Source: Hemibagrus wyckioides | Lineage: Eukaryota > Chordata > Actinopteri > Siluriformes > Bagridae | DNA: 64,000 nt | Reading direction: 5' to 3' | Assembly: GCF_019097595.1 (NCBI RefSeq) | Contig: NC_080719.1 | Location: forward strand, 18,390,001 to 18,454,000 | Shown here: piece after piece, positions 50,628 through 63,784 of the stretch | Layout of the letters: each line of letters starts with the position of its first letter | Numbering within the stretch: the stretch's first letter is position 1 | Program-made: the position numbers and the translations under genes | The notes under the pieces: model-generated | Databases searched by the model: none | Told to the model about the DNA's origin: nothing | What the model saw: the letters and a program-made list of their open reading frames with translations, nothing else

Positions 50628-53600
50628 CTTATCCTTCTTTTCTAAACACATTCTTAGCAGGGACATCATGCTGATTACATTTAATGCATTCCACAGCCAA
50701 GGCTTATCTACCTACTCCTTCCATCGGTGGTTACTCGGTTCTGGTTGTGTAATCTGTTTAAATAAGCACTTGAGTCTTGTACTCTCAAGGGGGCTTCATT
50801 TCTTAACATACACATCCATTGCTTTTAATAATGTTAAAAATCAAGTTGCACAATAATGGGTAACATTTTAATCGCAATTATTTTAAGAGGAAAGGAACTT
50901 TTTAGCAGTTAATAGTATCGTTTCATGCTTTTTATGGCAAAAGATTACTTGAATACAGGACCTCATTGTTTATTGTTGTCTCCAAGTTGCATTATGGTCC
51001 AAGAGATGTGATTTTGTTCCTGATGCAAATCAAATTGACGTGGAGTAGGCATTCATGTCCATGCCATCTTTTCTTTTAAAATGAAAGAAAGCTGGATAAT
51101 TCAGGTAGATCTCTCCTATTGATCAAACACTTTCGTCTCTGTCCTATTTTTAACATCAGAGAGCGCAGGCAGCACTGCAGGCCGTAAATGCAGTCCAGAC
51201 AGGCGGCATGTCATTAGGTGGTGTGGAAGCAGGCGGTGCGAGTGGCCCCAGCCCCGTCCTCAGAGTGGTGGTGGAGAACCTCTTCTACCCAGTCACTCTG
51301 GATGTTCTGCACCAGGTAGATCCTCGTTTGTTTATTTAGTCAGTATCGTTTTGCTTTGCTTTGCTTAAAAAGCATTGTCTTTGGTTTAGATGTTTAATGT
51401 TTTGCTGTCTTCCACAGATCTTTTCCAAGTTTGGCACTGTGTTGAAAGTGATTACTTTTACCAAGAATAACCAGTTCCAAGCACTTCTGCAGTTTTCTGA
51501 TGGTCTTACTGCTCAGCATGCAAAACTGGTGAGTGGCTCCATCTAGAGGGCACTTTGTGTTAAGATCTAGTATTTACTTGCTTATTGCAGCTCAGTATCT
51601 GTGTGTTTCAGGCTAAAATTGACGATACAATTCAAGATCACTAATTTGTGATTAATTTTATGCCTTTTTGTTTGTGGGGTTTTTTTTTTTTTGGTTTAAG
51701 TGCACTTAATTTATGTAACTTGTCACTACACAGGCTCTGGATGGACAGAACATCTATAATGCATGCTGCACTCTGCGCATCAGTTTCTCCAAACTCACCA
51801 GTTTGAATGTTAAGTACAACAACGATAAGAGTCGGGACTACACACGGCCTGACCTGCCTTCGGGAGATGGCCAGCCTGCTCTTGAACACCATGCAATGAC
51901 CACAGCTGCATTTGGTAGGCCACAACTGAGCATCATTTCATCACCTTTTATCTTCTATTAGTCTCGGTACATGCGTCATGCAATGCTTTCTTTTTTATGC
52001 CTCAAGTAAATATTTAGTTTATGTCCACAGCTACTCCTGGGATCATTTCCGCTGGTCCGTTTGCTGGTGCCCATGCCTTCCCCCCAGCTTTTACCATTCA
52101 GCAGGCTGCAGGTTTGTTGATGTCACAAGCCTCACTACTACATTTATTTGCTTTACTGACCGTAAACAGTGTACAATGTGCATAATTTTCTTTTTGCTCT
52201 CCCAGGCTTGACCATGCCAGGTGTTCCTGGAGCCCTGGCTTCTTTGGCCATTCCTAGTGCAGCGGCAGCAGCTGCTGCAGCAGGCAGACTGGGCTTCCCT
52301 ACTCTTCCTGCCGGCCACTGTGTCATGCTGGTCAGCAACCTGAATCCTGAGGTTAGTGACCTCCAGCTACGTTTTGTAGCAAATAGTCCTCTTGGTGTCG
52401 TATAAATATTTCATACAAATTTGTATAAAATATTTTGGTGCTGGTTCTTTCAAGAAGAGTTTCTTGTTATTTGGAGTTGATTTAAAAATGGTAATGTTTT
52501 AAAAAATTAGCATACTTCCCGTAGGTTGAAACTGAATATCGGGTTTAAAAAAACAAAATTTAGTCCTGTAAAGCAGTTTATATAGTTTTGTTATTGTATT
52601 TGACTTGCGTTCTATATACTGTCCAGAATGGCCCTTTTTTAAATTTCAGGTAACTAAAGCTTTGCTTTTGTTTCCTCCCAGTTTTCAGCTTTTCTTTTTC
52701 TTTTTTCAAGTTTGTAATTTTCTAACATAACGTTACTCTAAGCTTGATATATCTTTTATTTATTTTTTTTAAGCTGTTGCCTTTTTACCAGAATATTCTT
52801 ACATTTTGCACAAGTTCATCAAGAATTGAGAGATTCTTTTACGAGACTTGGCAGCTTGTATAACGTATTCTAAAATTAGCAAAATTGGCCTGTTTACGTT
52901 TCAGAGAGGCTTTAAAACCTTTCGGCTAAGTCTCTTGTGCCTGAGTAGAATTAAAGATTTCATTATTTAATGAAAAGTTGATACAATGAACTTGTAAATG
53001 GTTTGATTATTCTTTTAAGAAGGCTCTAGCAAATAAGCTTATCTTTCATTGTCTTGAGCAATTTATAAACTTAATTTTTTCAATGAAAACAGCACTTTCT
53101 TCTGTTGGATTAGTTTCTATAAAAGTTAACTTGACCACTATTGTATTTCCATATGTATACTGACTTTGTTTTTTACCTCCTTTTCTCTCCCTCCCCATTC
53201 CCCATTCTTTTTTTCTTTTTTTTTTTTTTTTTCTTTTGCAACCATGTCCGCCTGCCACATGGCTGCCCACATGTGTTCCACTCATTTTTATTTTTACATC
53301 CTCACACACACACACACACACACATACAAACATACTCATGTTGAACACTATTCACTCCTTACACTTTCATGTCCACCTCTCCCCTCCTCTTTCTACTCCC
53401 AATCCATTAACCATCTTCATGATCCAACCACCGTTTTTTCGTCATTTCCCGTGGAACTGCCTCCTCGCTGTGGATATGTTGAACCTCCATTCTGCCTCCG
53501 ATCTTTACCTCTCCCTTCTTCCCTCCGCTGCCTTCCTCTGCTGTCCTCTAAAGAGAGTTACGCCCCAATGCCTCTTTATTCTTTTCGGTATGTTATCCTT

Positions 53601-55258
53601 AGCATCTTTTGTTATCACTTGTTTGTTCTGTTCTTTCAATTTCTTCCCTCACAAGGCAATTTGAGTGCTTGTGTGTTTTCTGCTGTTGTGTGTGTGTGTG
53701 CTGAGATGAGATGCAAACCAAAAAGTTGCAGCACTCGCCAGAGATTTAGATTTGTGACTATTATGGCGCACTTGAAAATGCTGTATCTTTTTGTGCTTTA
53801 ATAGACTGTTTATCATTTTATGATGCATGCTTTTGAAATTGTTTTGCATGTCTTTTGAGGGAAGCTTTTATACTTTGGTTAATAGTCAAGACTCCTGTCA
53901 TTTATCCATTTGTTAAGACCGCTTATTTTATTTTTTTTTATTTTTTTTTATTTTTTATTTTTCCCCTCCACCAAACCTTCTGACCTAAAGCTAGCCTTCT
54001 TACAGCGGAGTTTCACTTTTTCTCAATTCATGCATTAAGGACATCAGTGCAAAAGTCCATTCCTCTTTTGCAGTCTGTAAAATTGCCCACTTTCCCCCAA
54101 TCTGTCCTTTTGGCTGTAATTTATTTATTTATTTTTACCTTGCCAAGTAGGTCATAGGTCATGTCCAATTGCAATAGATAACATTGGCTAAAATATCTAT
54201 TGACGCGTTCTATATTATTTCAGTGGCACTTGGTGTCTATAAGGAGACTGCACTCTGATGGAGTGTCTTGATTGTAACCCTAAACGTATTAAAGGAATTG
54301 TTTGGTTTTTAATTTTTGTAATAGTTGTACTGTAAACTTTATATTTTGCTTTTAACCATGTTCTTTCTTTTCACCAGGTGTATATGGTGATGTGATAAGA
54401 GTGAAAATTATGTTCAACAAAAAGGAGAATGCCCTTATCCAAATGTCAGATGGCACTCAGGCTCAGCTAGGTGAACCTACTATTTGTTTATCTTCATTTA
54501 TTAAAATGTTTGATGCTGGTTGTTTTGTCCTCAACGATTTTCAATTCAGAAAACTTTGTCCTCGAGGGCCATCTGATGTATCTACATGCAGGTATAATAA
54601 GTTCCTTGGCAAGTGTTTAATGACCATATCGTGTGTGAATTTCTCTACCCTTAGCTATGAGCCATTTGAACGGACAGAAGCTGTATGGACGGGCGCTGCG
54701 CATCACTTTATCCAAACACACGACTGTTCAGCTGCCCCGCGAGGGACACGAAGATCAGGGCCTCACTAAGGATTACAGTAACTCTCCTCTCCACCGTTTT
54801 AAGAAGCCTGGCTCTAAAAACTACTCCAACATCTTCCCACCCTCCTCAACTCTGCACCTCTCCAACATCCCGTGAGCCAACATTTCTGTTTTTCCGTTGT
54901 TTGTTCCTTGTTAAACCGAGCTGAAAATTAATTATGTCCTTTGTCTTTAACAGCCCTTCAGTTGTTGAAGATGATCTCAAGATGCTTTTTGCAAGCTCTG
55001 GTTCTGTGGTCAAGAACTTCAAGTTCTTTCAGTAAGTTCCTTATAGTACATTGGCCTTTACTGTTTACATTTTAATTTAGGTACTATTTTTTTTTTTTTT
55101 AAATCAACCTACCATCTGCTTTCAGGAAGGACCGCAAGATGGCTCTGATTCAAATGGGCTCTGTGGAAGAAGCAATCGAGTCCCTTATCGAGTTCCACAA
55201 TCATGATCTTGGTGAAAACCACCATCTTCGAGTGTCCTTCTCCAAGTCAACTATTTGA
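45270..55258 (+). CDS. ptbp1: polypyrimidine tract-binding protein 1
   Basis: PTBP1 is a nuclear RNA-binding protein that represses exons by binding CU-rich RNA and also acts in 3'-end processing and IRES use. Exons: 45270-45277, 45797-45847, 46894-46924, 49517-49577, 49654-49826, 50168-50314, 51160-51315, 51418-51528, 51734-51914, 52031-52111, 52206-52351, 53554-53587, 54378-54470, 54655-54871, 54954-55031, 55126-55258. The sum is 1701 nt, or 566 residues, against 557 in the longest human isoform. RRM1 is about residues 71-150 ([10 protein letters not shown]), RRM2 188-266, RRM3 370-446 and RRM4 488-566. Basic G-T-K-R-G-S-D and K-K-F-K-G-D form the N-terminal nuclear-localisation region. The protein ends [11 protein letters not shown] exactly as in human. 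It could be either teleost copy (ptbp1a or ptbp1b). Confidence 0.97.
45797..45847 (+). CDS. ptbp1: ptbp1 exon 2, extra 51-nt N-terminal exon
   Basis: This 17-codon-long exon (phase 2 in, phase 2 out) encodes [16 protein letters not shown] and has no counterpart in the human N-terminus M-D-G-I-V-P-D-I-A-V-G-T-K as I know it. Skipping it gives [13 protein letters not shown], nearly the mammalian form. It is bounded by tctctctatgcag and a consensus ga/gtaagt. Confidence 0.75.
46183..46206. repeat. (AT)n in ptbp1 intron 2
   Basis: A pure AT run. Also in ptbp1 introns: C-tracts of 14-18 nt at about 46566 and 47553, and a T run of about 26 nt at 50598-50623. The 2.6-kb intron 46925-49516 otherwise shows no feature I recognise. 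Confidence 0.85.
52031..52111 (+). CDS. ptbp1: ptbp1 exon 10, linker cassette (mammalian exon 9 equivalent)
   Basis: This 81-nt exon (phase 1 on both sides) encodes the RRM2-RRM3 linker [19 protein letters not shown]. It aligns with mammalian PTBP1 exon 9, whose inclusion or skipping makes isoforms of different repressive strength. Skipping here keeps the frame. Alternative use is inferred. Confidence 0.8.
53126..53551 (+). promoter_or_regulatory. ptbp1: AG-free zone upstream of ptbp1 34-nt exon
   Basis: Reading base by base, no AG dinucleotide occurs from 53126 to 53551 (426 nt); the AG at 53552-53553 is the exon acceptor. Within it are a T-rich tract (53170-53234), a (CA)n run and a CT-rich stretch (53345-53550) with many TCTT, CTCT and CCTC motifs that suit PTB binding. 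Such AG-exclusion zones mark distant branch points, a feature known for the equivalent mammalian exon. Confidence 0.85.
53554..53587 (+). CDS. ptbp1: ptbp1 34-nt autoregulatory exon (mammalian exon 11)
   Basis: The exon is exactly 34 nt and encodes [11 protein letters not shown] plus one base of the following glycine codon, the start of RRM3. The size equals that of mammalian PTBP1 exon 11. If it is skipped, exon 11 (ending G-A-G at 52351) joins 54378 and reads five codons and then tga, a premature stop expected to trigger nonsense-mediated decay. In mammals PTBP1 itself promotes this skipping to limit its own level. Confidence 0.9.
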
Positions 55259-57205
<1,947 letters not shown>

Positions 57206-57654
57206 TCTGGGAGTCATTTCATTGTTGTGACTATAGCAGTAGCTCTATTTCAGTTGGGTTAAGCGATCAGACAAAACAAAAACTTTTTAGACAAGGCAAG
57301 ACTTTTAGATGAGGTCATCAGCTGGCCATCCTTCTGAAATAATTAGAAATGATCATTTGTGCTCCCTGACTACTACAGGGGTGGTGTGATACCTGTCTGG
57401 CATGAGCCATGCAACAGGTGTGTAAACAACAGTATATCACAATAATAGATGCCTAATTACATAACACAGTAGTTTTCATGGAGACACCTGATTTCCCACC
57501 TTGGTTTCCACAATCTTTTTTTTTTTTTCAGGGCTGGCTTGTATTCGGTTGTGGCTACTCTTAATAACTCTCTCACACGTGTGTCGGTAAGAACAGAGCC
57601 GTGCTTTGATTTCACTTGTTTCAGTGTCGGGGGGGAAAAAAGTGAGTCACAGAT

Positions 57655-59122
57655 TCAAGTTGACCCAAACATCGACCATGCAGCTTGTTTGACATTGGGA
57701 TATCTCTCAACTGGCACAATCTTCCAAAACTCCAGGGTTCCTTCCCTCAGAACACTTCTAAGTCTGTCATCCTCAGAAAGTCCAATCATTTCAAGCTGAG
57801 ATGCTGCTTCATCTTCCACTAAAGGGACTTTTAAACAGTCTGATTCAGCAGTGAATGGGTTGGGGTGGTCTTTTTTGCCGTATCTGTCCTCAAAACTTTG
57901 CTCAAGATTTTCAAGCAGTGTAGCATACCATGCAGGTTTCCCTTTTACAACCTCTGCTGCTTGTCCACTTGCCTTCAACAAGGATGGAAAATGTGTGAAG
58001 TCTCTCTTTTGTAGATGTGTCTTGAAAAGCTTGAGTTTTGTTGAAAACACTCCTGCACCAGGTCAGGCAGCATCTTTAACTTCCCTTGCAGATCCACATT
58101 CAGTCAATTCAGATAATGCAGCATGTCGACCAAATAAGCCGAATCTGAAATCCACTGGGGATCATGTAGCTCAATGTAGTCCTTTTGTTTCTCTGCGAGG
58201 AACAGCTTCGCCGGGTTCAAAAGCTCAAAGAAATGGAAAAGCACATTACCTCTTGAAAGCCATCTCACAGTGCAGTGAAGAAGCAGATCAGATGGAAGAT
58301 CTTCATCAAGTTCATCAAGAAGATTTTTGAACTGTCTCTGATTGAGAGCATGTATGTGTATAAATTTGACAATTTCCAGCACAGGTTTCATGAAGTTTAG
58401 CTTTTTAGACACCAAGTGCTCTTGATGGATAATACAGTGAAATGTCCAAAGTTCTGGAAAATGACCGTCACCTTTACACAGCCTTACAAGACCTTTCCCA
58501 GATCCCAACATGGCTGGAGCTCTGTCCGTGGCTATTGCTGTTAATTTTGATAACTACAGGTTTACTTTCTCAACAACAGTCATCAGTGTCTCTTTCAGCT
58601 TGATGCCACAAGTTCTGTCTTTCCTTTGTCCCGCTCTTCCTTAATTGTACAGTCTTCTGACACAAACAGTACAAATATTGCCAATTGTGGCTTGTCTTGA
58701 AGATCGCAATACTCATCCAATGCAATGCTGAAACACCGGCACTTCTGAAGATCTGATAATAAATGTGTTTCTACTGAATTCTCAGTGTCTGATATTCTCT
58801 GTTCAACAGTGTGCCATGACAGTTGAGGGGACAAAGAATAGCAGCAGCAGCATCACTGAGGCACTTCTTAACAAATTCCCCTCCAAGGTATGGCTTTTTT
58901 GCCTGAACAATGTTACCATGCTAGCTGATATGACGCTAATGTGACCTTCTCTGAATGCTTTTTAAATTTTTGGAACAGCTGAGTTTGCTTTTCTGACTGA
59001 TGTTTCAGTGTGTCTACCTTGTGCTTGCGAAGTTCACTGACTCCCGGGCTACGGTTTAGATAATGGTTAGTTACAACATCAGACGACGATAGATAAGGAG
59101 TTGGACAAAATTTACTCGTCAC
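57655..59122 (-). pseudogene. broken hAT-type transposase
   Basis: On the minus strand, fragments at 58913-59122, 58595-58834, 58104-58511 and 57655-58050 line up in order as one decayed hAT-superfamily transposase of the kind also fused in GTF2IRD2 and ZBED-like genes. Recognisable pieces are R-C-F-S-I-A-L-D-E near 58720, S-A-Y-L-V-D-M-L near 58120, and a C-terminal S-L-L-K-A-S-G-Q-A-A-E-V-V-K-G. Internal stops and frame changes separate the fragments, so no protein is made. No termini were identified. A (T)n run lies near 59130. Confidence 0.7.
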
Positions 59123-59299
59123 GATAACTTTTTTTTTTTTTTTTTACAAATGTAAATATTAGATTAAATGCTCTATCTTTGACCTGTGTCAGATATTTGA
59201 ATTAAATTCAATTATAAATTGTTTAACAAAGAAGTCTGGATTTAGATTTAGTTACGCTAATGAAAAAGCCAGAGACAACAAAGACAAGAAAAAAACTGA

Positions 59300-59740
59300 C
59301 AGGATGATAAGAGGGGGTTATGACCTCCTACTGGCTCACACCTACAGGGTAGTGGATTTGATTGCTGGCTTTGCAAAGTGTGGAGCTTGTTCTCCCCATG
59401 CCTCAGGGGTTTCCTCTGAGTACTCAGATTTCCTTCCGAAGTACAAAGACTTGCACTGTAGGCTGATTGGTATTGGTATCTCTGAGGTGTCTGTAGTGTG
59501 TGTGAATTGGTGTGTGATTGTATCCTGCCTTGACTATACTGGGAAAGACTCCAGGTTCCCTGTGACCCAGTGTGATAAGTGGATGGATGGGTGGATGTGT
59601 GGATTAGTGGGTGGGTGGGTGAATGGATGGGTATTGGGAGGGTGGATAGGTTTGGATGGATGGATGGTTGGGTGGTTGGGTGCGTGCTTGGATGGATGGA
59701 TGGATGGATGGGTGATTGGATGGATGAGTGGATGGATGAC
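59300..59740 (+). repeat. SINE-like repeat with (ATGG)n minisatellite tail
   Basis: The core (gtggagcttgttctccccat, ggggtttcctctgagtactc, ttgcactgtaggctgattgg) belongs to the family seen at 41020. Its tail tggatggatgg expands into an irregular minisatellite at 59578-59740. A fragment of another dispersed repeat (catgaggaagaaaccttgag) follows at 59738-59800, also seen at 63948-64000. Confidence 0.75.
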
Positions 59741-59859
59741 ATGAGGAAGAAACCTTGAGAAGAACCAGACTCCAAAGAGAACCCATTATCCTCTGCGTGA
59801 AGAGGGATTTCTGGGCCTTGGATGTAAACTGTCAAATCCATGTCACACCTTCCACAGCA

Positions 59860-61340
59860 GCATATAGTGAATCAAGTGTAGAATCTCCAAGTGAACAGCT
59901 TGACAGCGGTCGTATTTACATGACTTTTATTTATACTCTGAATGAATATACAGTTTGGTTTAGAAGGAAATTAGCCCCAGGTCTGCTTCCTTATACAATT
60001 GTGTATTTTTTTTATGATCATTGGTGGTGCTGTTGCGCTTGGTTCCAGAAAAATTCAAAAGAATTTTTGGAAGATAAAAAAAAGACAGGTAGTCTATTTA
60101 TACCAGGCTTTATTTATTTATTTAAGATAAATAATCTCTGATATGTGTGACATGCTCTCTGGCGTGATGTGTGGAGAGGTTGTTTGGCTGTACCTTTACA
60201 CATTTTAATCAGTAATACAACTTTGTATAGACATACTAAATTGGGGGAAAGCCACCAGCTGTAATTTTGGTTAGGCAGGGTAGGTGTTATTTTCATGTCA
60301 TTTCTTTGGCATTGTGTTTCTTTGTACTGAACCATTTATTACCTTTTACCTTATTGGGTGGAAAGAAAAATTAATGGCTTAATTTAACACTGCTGCTGTT
60401 GTCTGTGTCCTTCCATTCAAACCATCAGGTACAACCCCTAGACACATCAGGGAGAATGTAACAGTCACAGATAACACCAAAATGTTTTACTCCTTGTGTA
60501 CCACTACTGATAATGGTAGGCATCTGTTTGGACATTTAGTAGCATACTGAATAGATTTGGGACATTGTCAAGATAGATCACATTCGCATCAATCACACAC
60601 ATTTCCCCACCTCACTTTTGACAATTTTATTGTCACAAGTTAAAGGTTTCATACTGGTGCTTCACGTTACCACTTTTGTGCCACCAGTGCCATGGACTCT
60701 GAACAGATGAGACCGCTCTTTTGAATTTGACAGACAGAATAAACATTTGCACCTCTGCTTATTCATTTTTAAACTTTAAACAGACATTTCTTGAAATGAG
60801 CCATGCTGTCATGTCACTAAAGATCTGTGAACACTCTGGTGGATATAAAAAAAAGAAAAGAAAAAGAAAAACCTATAACAGCAATAACAACATCCTGGTT
60901 GCATAAACATGTGCATGTGCATAACTACTAACTTGTAAAAACACATTTTGCTTGTCATGCAGCCCTCAGTGTTTATAAGAAAGTCCTCTGGTATAAACAC
61001 AATTTGATTTGGCGATTTTATCTCACGCACGCTTGCAAAAAAATGCTCCGGATATATAAGATTTTTGAAGAGATCTCCTTTGCGCAGCTTCCTTCCAGGC
61101 ATTCCATTCAAGGTATTTGATCAGATTTAGCTCTAAGGCCATTCCAAAACATTCTCCTAAAGACATCTCTTTGTTGACTGGGATTTGTGCTTTGTGCTGG
61201 AGGGTGAAAGTATTCTTCATTTTCAGCTATCTAACAGAGGCCTACATGTTTGTGTCAAATCTGTGATTCCCTCTGTCTTGACTAGAGCTCTAGTCTCAGC
61301 TGAAAAAAAGCGGTCTCATAACATAATGCTGCTGCCACCA
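59860..61340. other. spacer without recognised genes
   Basis: AT-rich sequence with no coding exon or named repeat that I can support. Confidence 0.4.
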
Positions 61341-61342
61341 TG

Positions 61343-61787
61343 CACTATATTGCCAAAAGTTTTGGGACTCCCCTCCAAATCACTGAATTCAGGTGTTGTG
61401 TTTCAGGAGTTGGGCTTGGCCTCTTAGTTCCAGTGAAAAGAACTCTTAATGCTTCAGCATACCAAGACATTTTTGGATAATTTCATGCTCCCAACTTCGT
61501 AGGAACAGTTTGGAGATGACCCCTTCCTGTTGCAACATGACTGCACGGTCCATAAAGACATGGGTGAGCGAGTTTGGTGACCTCAACCGGACAGAACATC
61601 TTTGAAATGAATTAGAGCAGAGACTGCGAGCCAGACCTTCTCATCCAGCATCAGTGCCAAAATGTCTCGGTATACTGAAGCATTAAGAGCTCCTTTCACT
61701 GGAACTAAGGGGCCAAGCCCGACCCCGGAAAAAACAACACCTGAGTTCTTTGGAGACGTGTCCCAAAAACGTTTGGCAATATAGTGT
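61343..61787 (+). mobile_element. Tc1-derived foldback element
   Basis: The two ends match as inverted repeats over roughly 130 bp (left 61343-61480; right about 61660-61787), starting cactatattgccaaa and including cttagttccagtgaaa and gcttcagcatacc. The middle holds broken Tc1 C-terminal code (H-D-C near 61540). It belongs to the same family as 25523-25977, but the longer inverted arms there are absent. Confidence 0.75.
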
Positions 61788-62115
61788 ACATAATCTGAAC
61801 CGGTTTGTGATTTTTTTAAAATATATTTTTGATTTATTTATTTATCTCTTTATTTATTGACCGATTGATTGGTTGAAAAAGCCATGCCAAGAGAAAATAT
61901 ATCCGAATATGACAGGAGAATTAAAGAGATACATTATAGAAAAAAATAATACATATTTAAATAGTAGCATAGTTCTTATTGTTTTCATGTTTTTACTTTT
62001 ATATAACATTTTCCATGAGAGTTTATTGTAAAATGTTTTATTAAACCCTTTAAACAATTGCCCATCCGGACAGAATTGACTGGTGCACCAGATGTGGTGC
62101 CGTCATCATTTAGAA

Positions 62116-62125
62116 ACAGGAAGTA
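62116..62125 (+). promoter_or_regulatory. fam174c: ETS-like site in fam174c promoter
   Basis: The motif acaggaagta, an ETS-family core (GGAA) site, lies 150 bp before the fam174c ATG. ETS sites are common in TATA-less promoters of broadly expressed genes. No TATA box is seen. The assignment is by motif and position only. Confidence 0.35.
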
Positions 62126-62272
62126 GGCTGACAGCGTTGGAGACAGATCGCTAACCGGATTTTGAGTTATTGTTGTTGTTAAACCGACTCCGTTAAAAAA
62201 AAAAACGACGAGACAGCCGATTATCCTTGTAGAGATACACGTACGTACATTTTGGTGAAAAAGGGAGTCGCA

Positions 62273-63428
62273 ATGAAAGTCATAGTTTTCTCCTTGGCGT
62301 ATTGTTTACTGACCATTTGGTCGGTCAGATGTGTGGGTCTTAGCAAAGAGACGGAGGAACATGGGAACGGCACAGTGACTGTTACTACTCACAAACCCGC
62401 GAGCACTAAAAACACCACGAGCCGCACTTTAAACAATCTGAACCTGGACGGCTCTATGATCCAAAGGGCTTTGTACGTGCTTATCGGCATCACCATTATA
62501 GGAGTGCTTTATTTCCTTGTTCGGGCAGTCCGGTAAGTCTTCTCAAATTACGCTTTTTACGTAAGATGGTCGACAATAACGCTACCGTCATTAATAGCGT
62601 ATATCTACAGTACGTCTAAAAACCGAGCGTAACTTGTGGACTGAATAACACCGTACGCTCTTATTGTAGCGTAACATTTAGACGTGCTGGATATTAGCAA
62701 CCACGTAAAAACCGTACCAAATCTCTAACACGATATCTACTACTAGCTGCTGAAGGACAACATAATAAGAATAACAAACAATAGCAATTATCATTCAAAG
62801 CTACTCGGTTGCTGCGTGATACAGATACGTGCACTATCTATTCTAGAGTTGTTTTATTTACTAACCGGAAGTAGATTCCGCCTCCTATCAGTGACCTCCT
62901 AACGCGACACCTTCGGCAGAAACTCTGATTTTTTTAAAATGTTGAAACAATGAATCACACAAGGAAGGTTACTTTTGAAGACATTTATAAGATGTCTTTA
63001 CTCTTCTTCTTCTTCTTCTTCTTCTTCCTTTCAGGGGTCTCCACAGCGAATCATCTCTCTCCACCTATCCCTATCTTCTGCATCCTCAACACTTACACCC
63101 ACTAGCTTCATATCCTCATTTATTACATCCATATACCTCCTCTTTGGCCTTCCTCTTTGCCTCCTGCCTGGCAGCTCCATGTCCAACATTCTCCTACCAA
63201 TATACTCACTCTCCCTCCTCTGAACATGTCCAAACCATCTAATCTGGCCTCTCTAACTTTGTCCCCCAAACGTCCAACATGAGCTGTCCCTCTGATGTAC
63301 TCGTTATTCCTAAGATGTCTTTTTTTTCCATGTAATATTGTTTATTTCCCTATCAAATGAATTCGTTAAACTGTTTATAGATGTTTCTCCACTAAAATCA
63401 AAATTCTTTATATCTTTCTTTCTTTTTT

Positions 63429-63496
<68 letters not shown>

Positions 63497-63744
63497 AAAT
63501 GTAGCTATTTATTTGTGTATTTGTTTACTATGTTTCTGGCAATGTGTGTGTGTGAGAGAGATTTGTTGGCAAAAAGCAAAAACACTCTTGTAACTTCTAA
63601 TTCATATGGTTTTAGTCTGAAGAAATCTTCTACACCAAGAAAAAAATATGGACTTCTGGCAAACTATGACGACACGGTGGAGATGGCACAGCTGGAAAGT
63701 GATGAAGATGACAACACTGTGTATGAAGCCAAATCACTGAGAAG
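62273..63744 (+). CDS. fam174c: FAM174C, single-pass membrane protein (3' end beyond window)
   Basis: Exons 62273-62532 and 63616-63744 give 129 codons plus two bases. Seen: a signal peptide (residues 1 to about 22, hydrophobic V-I-V-F-S-L-A-Y-C-L-L), a short Thr-rich lumenal part with two sequons (N-G-T at 32, N-T-T at 47), a transmembrane helix at about 67-83, and a cytosolic tail with Y-G-L-L-A-N, V-E-M-A-Q-L-E-S-D-E-D and V-Y-E-A-K-S-L-R. The tail matches human FAM174C (C19orf24: [21 protein letters not shown]), and the family otherwise ends within one or two residues, so only the last codon or so remains in a third exon. The ATG at 62273 was chosen because it starts the signal peptide. 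Molecular function is poorly known. The second donor coincides with a (GT)n run. Confidence 0.88.
63000..63310 (-). mobile_element. 3' fragment of RTE-clade LINE with 12-bp target duplication
   Basis: This is the reverse complement of the last roughly 290 bp of the LINE at 22048-24768, from the (GAA)n tail (here (CTT)n at 63003-63027) through agctccatgtccaacattct to tctgatgtactcgtt. It is flanked by TAAGATGTCTTT at 62988-62999 and 63311-63322. It lies in fam174c intron 1. Confidence 0.9.
63411..63495 (+). repeat. (TTTC)n microsatellite
   Basis: A tract of about 80 nt, nearly pure CTTT, in fam174c intron 1, 120 bp before exon 2. Confidence 0.95.
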
Positions 63745-63784
63745 GTGTGTGTGTGTGTGTGTGTTATGACTAAATACAAGAATT

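Noticed and set aside
53166..53801. A 211-codon open frame and an overlapping 142-codon frame, rich in Phe, Ser, Leu and Pro
   Set aside because: They come from the pyrimidine-rich AG-free intron tract around the 34-nt ptbp1 exon; only that exon is coding, in its own frame.
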